Below, one piece after another: positions 58,001 to 64,000 of a DNA stretch of 64,000 nt. The notes beneath the pieces are model-generated. The model saw only the letters and a program-made list of their open reading frames with translations. It was not told the origin of the DNA and ran no database searches. This DNA comes from Lycium barbarum (taxonomy: Eukaryota > Streptophyta > Magnoliopsida > Solanales > Solanaceae), in contig NC_083341.1 of the NCBI RefSeq assembly GCF_019175385.1, positions 66,993,800 through 67,057,799 on the forward strand, written 5' to 3'. Each line of letters opens with the position of its first letter. Position 1 is the stretch's first letter. The translations under genes and the position numbers were made by a program.

Positions 58001-59868
58001 TGTTATGGTTCTCTTTTATGCGCGTTAAGACATAAAAGTTATTACGAGATTGTTGGTACTCTAATTGGATTTTTGTATTTTTAAAGTCGCCACCTAATTT
58101 ATTAAAGAAAAACTAGGAAAATTGGGTAATAGATTTTTCAAAGAGAGAAATCTTTTTGTACCAAAGTTCAAGATAAGGGTTCTGGTAATCCCCTAGAAAA
58201 GGTTTTACGCACCCTAGTATTAAAGATCCGTAGAATACGGTTGACCTACGAGCTTCAATATATTTATTTGGTTTGAAGTGTTCAGTTTTCCATAAAAATA
58301 TCATTCATTTGTATCATAAACTCTAGAAAAAATTTGACAAAAAGTCCCCTTAAAAAAGGGGTCTTGATTTTGAAAATTCACATAAGTGTTCAACTCACTT
58401 TATTGCCAGACTAGGACACACTTGAGATTTCTCCCGAGTAGAGTCACTATTATTCTAATCCTAATAAAATGAATTAATACTTATGGGTTTTATTATACCT
58501 ATATAAAAAAATATGAAGTATATCTCCTATTTTATACATATATATACATATGAAGTGAAAGTTTTTAAAGTCCATTTTTAATCCATTGAAGCTCAATTGG
58601 GTCAAGTCATATTCATACCAAAGCCATCTTATTTCCAAATTGGTCCAAGTGTAATTTCTTTTGTTTTATACCCTTTAAGTTTGGGCTTTTGAACCATCAG
58701 CATCAAAAATCCTCGAGTCTTTGAACAGACTTAAAGCCCAAATCAGTTTTAGAAGGAGAAGTCCATTTGACACTGAAGAAAATTTGATTTTTTTCACCTT
58801 AAGTTTGCACAAAAACAGTCCAGGTCATAAGAAATATGCAGATTTGTTTAAGTCCAAATTATTTAAACCTTTTTAAGCGAATCAGTCTGTTTTGGTTCAA
58901 AAGAATCCCAAGTGGGCTTAAGGCCCAAAATTAACTCAAAGCTTTATCCATTTTTTTCTAGTTTCAATTTTTCTCAGAAAAAGAAAAAGGGCTAAGGCCC
59001 AAAACGTAAATCTGTCCCATTTCCAGAAGTTCTTTTGATTTTGGCCAAATTACCAAACCATTTTTATCTTTAAAGAAAACTATGAAATACCGGTTTCATG
59101 CATATGCTAGAGATTAAGTGAGTTTAAATCATTTGCGGCGACTTCCTAGAAATACTAATCATTTCCTAAATTCTAACCTCTATAGGGTTTCAATATTTTT
59201 TCTTACACATTCGTTTACATATACAACATACACATATATATAAAAATACAAAAGGAGATAAAGGACGAGAATTGAACCGGTGGGCCTACCCAAAACCCAC
59301 CAATGACCATTTTTACCCATGGTTGGGCCTTCAACATATATTAGCTTCTCTTTCGTTCATTCTTCAAGGACTCGATCAAAGGAGGTTGGGCCTTAGGCCC
59401 AACAAGTTTTAAGAAATGGATATCGTCCCAGACGAGTGTTCCATGCAAAACAAAGCGGAAAAGGAATGTACAAGTTAGAAAGCACCTAAAGTCTCTTACT
59501 AAACTAACTAGGACTTTAAACAAAAAGCAGATATTTGAATCAGGTATATATATATATATATATATATGATTACAGGATATGTACAATTCTAGGATAGATT
59601 TCAGGGAAAAACCACACATAATACTTAAAAGGCCCAAGAATACAAGTTCAGCCAGGCCCAAATAGTAAACCAAAATGAAACCAAGTCCTAGGCAGTTCAG
59701 AGCAGGCCCACAAAAATAAACACTAAATAGCAGATTTGGCCTAAAACCCTATCTAAAATGTACGAGAGCAGATTTTAGGATTTTTATTCATGTGGTATAC
59801 AAAAATATACCTTTTGTATACACTATGATGCATATAGGTCCTGTATATCTTGTATATACTCAGCACAT

Positions 59869-59941
<73 letters not shown>

Positions 59942-61670
59942 ACAGCAAGGGAAAAGGGATGGGGCTTTGCATGATATTAGACCCTTACAATCTCAACAAT
60001 ATCAGACTGTTAACGGCCATATACACAGTTTAACCCATATGACCTTTCAAACTACCTAGTTCTAATGGTTAAGTCTCCTGGTTCATTGATTAGGTATACC
60101 ATAAGTATGATCTATACTATAAGAGATGAGGTATAGACCACATTAATCACGTTAGGCAGCCTATACTTAGATTAACACTTGACCATATCATATTAACCAT
60201 TTTAATCTTAACAAGCAAACAACCAAAGGATTCAGTTAAAACATGTCTTGTCTAAACTAGAAGCTAAAATTCAATTTTAAGATCACATGACACTGTTAAG
60301 TCAACACTAGGTGGGTTGGTAGGCCAATATAAGTCTAAACAAGCTAACTGGGTTAATCATGAGCAATAAATCACACATTGATGTTGGAGTGAAGGTGGAC
60401 ATGAATAAACAACTATACATAGTGGTATTGGACCAAGGTCTGAACCAATCTAGGCTTGATTATATCAAAGCCATACTCAAAACAAGAAACTATACCAAAT
60501 AATCACAGGTTAAGGAGGTTTTAAGCAGATTAACTACATAATGACACCACAACTGTATCAACAATTAACACCAAAGTAGACCCACTTCAATCTGAACACC
60601 CATAATGACTTTAATACAAGTTACTAAGCAAATAAACTATCAAATAGGAGCTAAACTACACTAAACATACATAAACGTCAATAGCACAAATGTAAACTGA
60701 CACTAACACTAGTTAATACTATGCTACTAGAACTAAACACATAAAAATAAAAAAATACAGAAAAATTAAATGAGAAGGATAAAAGACTACCTTTTGTTGA
60801 CGCAGCCTTGTCGAGATTGAACCTTTGGAGATCCTTGCTTCTCAACTCAAAGCTCAGCCATACACCAACAAAGAAAAATGTTTTAAAATTTAACTTAACT
60901 CGAGGAAATTTGAAGTTTCAAAGCAAAATGCCAAAACTTGAGAAATTCAAGTTTTATAGTGAATATGTCTGATATTCGGTCCTCTGTAAATTGTGAATTG
61001 GGGGTTCTTTAGATAGAACCCTGAAAATCTCAAAACCCTAATCAAAATTCGATGTGGTACTTTCAACAAATTTCTGGAAATCAACGGTCAGAAATTAATG
61101 ACCCAAGTGCATGAAGGGTCAAATTTGTAGGTCCGTTGTTGAATCCCGTTGGTATTGCATGAACCAATGGGAGCCACAGATTCAAAAAATGATAAGAGAC
61201 AAAATCCATTAAAGGGATTTGTACTCATTTTGACCCAAAATTCAGAAAAAGTAAGCGAGATGAGGGTTTTACCTCTTTGGTGGTGGTTTCATGGTGGTGT
61301 GGAGGAGAGAGGGTAAGAGCAATTAATGCTCTTACCCAAAAAGGTCGAACACGGACTGAAAACATGCAACTTTGCCTGAACCTTTGCCGTATTTGGCCAT
61401 AATGACGCGATATAGAGAGAAAGGGGAGGGGGTGACGGCTAGGGTTTCTTCTATAGAACCCTTGCCCTTGCCAACTGAGACCTTAATGGTCTGTTTGGTG
61501 TATTTGAAGACGGAGTGGGCCGGGTCGGTCCACATGTGGACTGGGCTCCGCTCACTTAGAAAAAAGAAGGAGGAGGGATGGCCTTGTATATACACACGCA
61601 TATACATACGATATACATGTGTGTGTATCTTGTGTATATACGCGTATATATAGAAAGAATTTGACACTGT
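58001..61670 (+). mobile_element. Probable Tat/Ogre-type LTR or LTR-proximal sequence
   Basis: It starts TGTTATGGTTCTC at a sharp junction inside the LTR of element G. It contains AAGTCGCCACCTAATTTATT near 58094 and GGTTTTACGCACCC near 58201, words I associate with Tat/Ogre LTRs of this type of genome. No coding motif is seen. The end is not defined; the limit given is where AT-rich unique-looking DNA begins. Confidence 0.4.
59873..59939. repeat. (TA)33 microsatellite
   Basis: An uninterrupted TA run of about 67 bases. Overlapping frames of alternating Ile/Tyr are artefacts. Confidence 0.95.
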
Positions 61671-62879
61671 TTTAACAAAAAGCCATAATTAAAAAAATCA
61701 ATTAGTGTAAATTTCTTAATTATGGTCAAAACATAATTAATTAACCAATTAAATGATCTAATAAGGTTAATTATGCAAATAGACTCAAGTTGCAAATATA
61801 GCCTTAATTGACTTTAAATCATGAAGTTCGTTATTTCAATTTACTATATATAATAAGGGGCAATCCAATAATTTTTTAGTCCTTAGTTGCATCTCAACTA
61901 TTTAGTTGAGCATCTTGCTAATCAAAAGAAGAGCTCTTCCAAATTTGCCCTTTTACGTGCTATTTATTGCATGATATACCAAAAATTGTTTCATCCAAAT
62001 CAAGACACTTCCAAACCTTTTTGGTAATTACATGGCCCCTTAGTTCAACTTTTTGCAAGTGAAGTATGTACCATGACTTTTTTTTGTGTCATATATTTAG
62101 CCCTATTTTATTCCTTTATTACTTAGATTGCCACTTTCAATTTGGTAAATGTAAAAAAGTTTAAGACTTTTTAAAATGCTCAAAAAGTTGTGAATGGTGA
62201 TGAAGTTATCTAAAAGAAATAACTATCCACAAAGATAAAAACTATATAATTAATACTAATAACTTTGAAGACCTCATCTTGTATTGAGAGAGAAATCTTT
62301 AAATGATATTTTCACTTTATAAATTCTAAGATTATAATTAAATTTCTCTTGATCTTATCTTTTATTTTGAAAATATAAATTTAGATATGGTATTTTAATA
62401 TAAAATAAAAGCGAGAACAAATAAATTTTTTAGGTACATTGTTGTATTGAGACATGATTTAATTATTTAAATTTAATTGATCCTAACTTTCTTGGGACTC
62501 ATAGCAAAGTTATAATATTTCAATTATATAAAAGCGTGGTAAGAGAACGAACATTGCTATGATTTGTTGTACAAATAGTATCTAAAATTGTATTGTATAG
62601 TGTGGGGCCATTTTGATTGGCTTTTACCTCTGGACCTATTTAAGTAGCTACTGAACACGTGTAGCTTCCTGTTTTTTTCCCCAGAAAATAGGTGCATTTC
62701 TATTTTTCTAATATACATACAATACATATAAGCGGCTTGGGGGGACGAACACAACTCCCCAACCTTGTGCCAAGCTTCACGAATTGTACGCGCATTAAAT
62801 TCTTGTATCATGAGCTATATAATTTGTACACTTTATCCAACTATTTTTATATCCCATGTAAACATGTGTCATAGTACTT
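61671..62879. other. AT-rich stretch, nothing recognised
   Basis: No coding motif, LTR terminus or repeat shared with other parts of the window was seen. TATTTAAG near 62638 could be a TATA-like box but there is no ORF to support it. Confidence 0.45.
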
Positions 62880-63990
62880 AATATTTATACCCTTCTCATG
62901 TATAGACGTATGCACTTTAAATTTAATTCTCCGACACAATTATTTCCTCCGTGCACTTTTACTTGTTCACTTTTGACTTTTCGTATTCTAGCTGAATATT
63001 TATTCTCTTATCATGTATGTCTATATAGTTCAATTTTAATTCTCCTACACAAATTTATTTCCTCCATGCACTTTAATTTGTTCACTTTTGACTTTTCACA
63101 TTCTTTGAGAATCAATAAATCCCACGTGGATATATGCCATAGTACTGAATATTTATTCTTTTCTCATGTATACACGTGTCCACTTCTATTTTATTCTCCG
63201 ACACATATTTATTTCTCCGTGCACTTTTACTTGTTCATTTTGACTTTTCACGTTATTTAAGAACTAATAAATGAAGTACTCCTTCCGTCCCATATTACTT
63301 GGGCACATTACTATGCTTGACTTTTCACGTTATTTAAGAATTAAGAAAAATGAAGTACTCCCTTCGTCCATATTAACGTAGACATGTGTTATAGTACTTA
63401 GTATTTAATTCTCTTCTCATGTATAGACGTATGCACTTCAAATTTAATTCTCTGACACATTTATTTCCTCCGTGCACTTTTACTTGTTCACTGTTGATTT
63501 TTCGTGTTTTAGCTGAATATTTATTCTCTTCTCATGTATAGACATATGCAGTTCAATTTCAATTCTCTTACACAAATTTATTTCCTCCGTGCACTTTAAT
63601 TTGTTCATTTTTTACTTTTCACATTCTTTGAGAATTAATAAATCCCACGTGGATATATGTCATGGTACTGAATATTTATTCTCTTCTCATGTATACACGT
63701 GTGCCCTTCTATTTTAATTCTGCGACACATATTTATTTCCTCTGTGCACTTTTACTTGTTCACTTTTGACTTTTCACGTTATTTAAGAATTAATAAATGA
63801 AATACTCCTTCCGTCCCATATTACTTGACCACATTACTATACTTGACTTTTCACGTTCTTTAAGCATTAATAAAAATGAAGTACTCCTTTCGTCCATATT
63901 ACTTGGCCACATTACTAAAAATATATGTCTATTTTTCTATTCGATATTTATCTTCTTTCCTATTTCTATTATCTCCGTTTTCCTTCTTTG
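62880..63990. repeat. 521-bp tandem repeat with Stowaway-like ends
   Basis: The word TATAGACGTATGCACTT occurs at 62901 and again at 63422, with homologous sequence throughout (period 521). Each long unit is itself made of three diverged 120-150-bp subunits sharing CTTCTCATGTATA, TTATTTCCTCCGTGCACTTT and TTCACTTTTGACTTTTC. Each also holds ACTCCTTCCGTCCCATATTACTTG, a Stowaway (Tc1/mariner) terminal sequence. The array may continue beyond the window. Confidence 0.8.
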
Positions 63991-64000
63991 TCAATACTTT

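Noticed and set aside
59792..60059. Open frames rich in Ile-Tyr, also at 40600-40834
   Set aside because: They are translations of TA microsatellites.
61332..61667. Overlapping open frames of about 100 codons on both strands
   Set aside because: No recognisable domain, biased composition, located within LTR-like repeat sequence.
62557..62811. Possible host gene near the right end
   Set aside because: No domain, no clear exon structure, and only a weak TATA-like word nearby.

Overview
The window looks like repeat-dense, intergenic plant nuclear DNA, most likely from an asterid eudicot and plausibly Solanaceae (inference from repeat style only). I find no convincing host gene, tRNA or rRNA. 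Nearly all recognisable coding sequence belongs to decayed Ty3/gypsy LTR retrotransposons of two lineages. The first is Tekay/Del-type chromoviruses: initiator-Met tRNA primer site TGGTATCAGAGC, gag with one CCHC knuckle, an IDPGSTLSY protease and a C-terminal chromodomain. The second is Tat/Ogre-type elements: an extra ORF region before gag, and an apparent intron between protease and reverse transcriptase (RT).

Layout. 1-4255: a plus-strand Tekay remnant (LTR end, primer site, gag-protease, truncated RT) fused to a second LTR fragment that again carries a primer site. 4256-14636: a minus-strand Tekay-like element with gag but no recognisable pol, interrupted by a 2.75-kb solo LTR (6708-9453) flanked by a perfect 5-bp duplication, TTAGT. 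14637-44144: an old Tat/Ogre-like element, split by a Tekay element (16231-35687) and by a solo LTR (39089-41653). The Tekay element itself carries an 8.57-kb non-autonomous LTR element (25175-33743, duplication TAGTT) in its 3' LTR. 44145-47722: a minus-strand Tekay fragment (3' LTR plus integrase end) that interrupts the Tat RT. 47723-49944: a non-LTR island with a Mutator-like MITE (9-bp duplication) and hAT-like foldbacks. 49945-58000: another eroded minus-strand Tekay-like element. 58001-about 61670: probable start of a Tat-type LTR. 62880-64000: a 521-bp tandem repeat containing Stowaway-like ends.

How the parts work together. None of the elements here appears able to make a full protein set. 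The non-autonomous copies keep primer site, polypurine tract and LTRs, so they must have been mobilised in trans by intact chromoviruses elsewhere. The most interesting signals are not coding: an LTR module with two hairpins whose stems covary between families, a TATA / splice-donor / acceptor arrangement repeated in most LTRs and matched by an acceptor just before gag, palindrome arrays next to the TATA box, and a pol-free filler shared by two elements. LTR divergence counted by eye (about 1.6% in the outer Tekay element, about 0.7% in the nested one) agrees with the nesting order.
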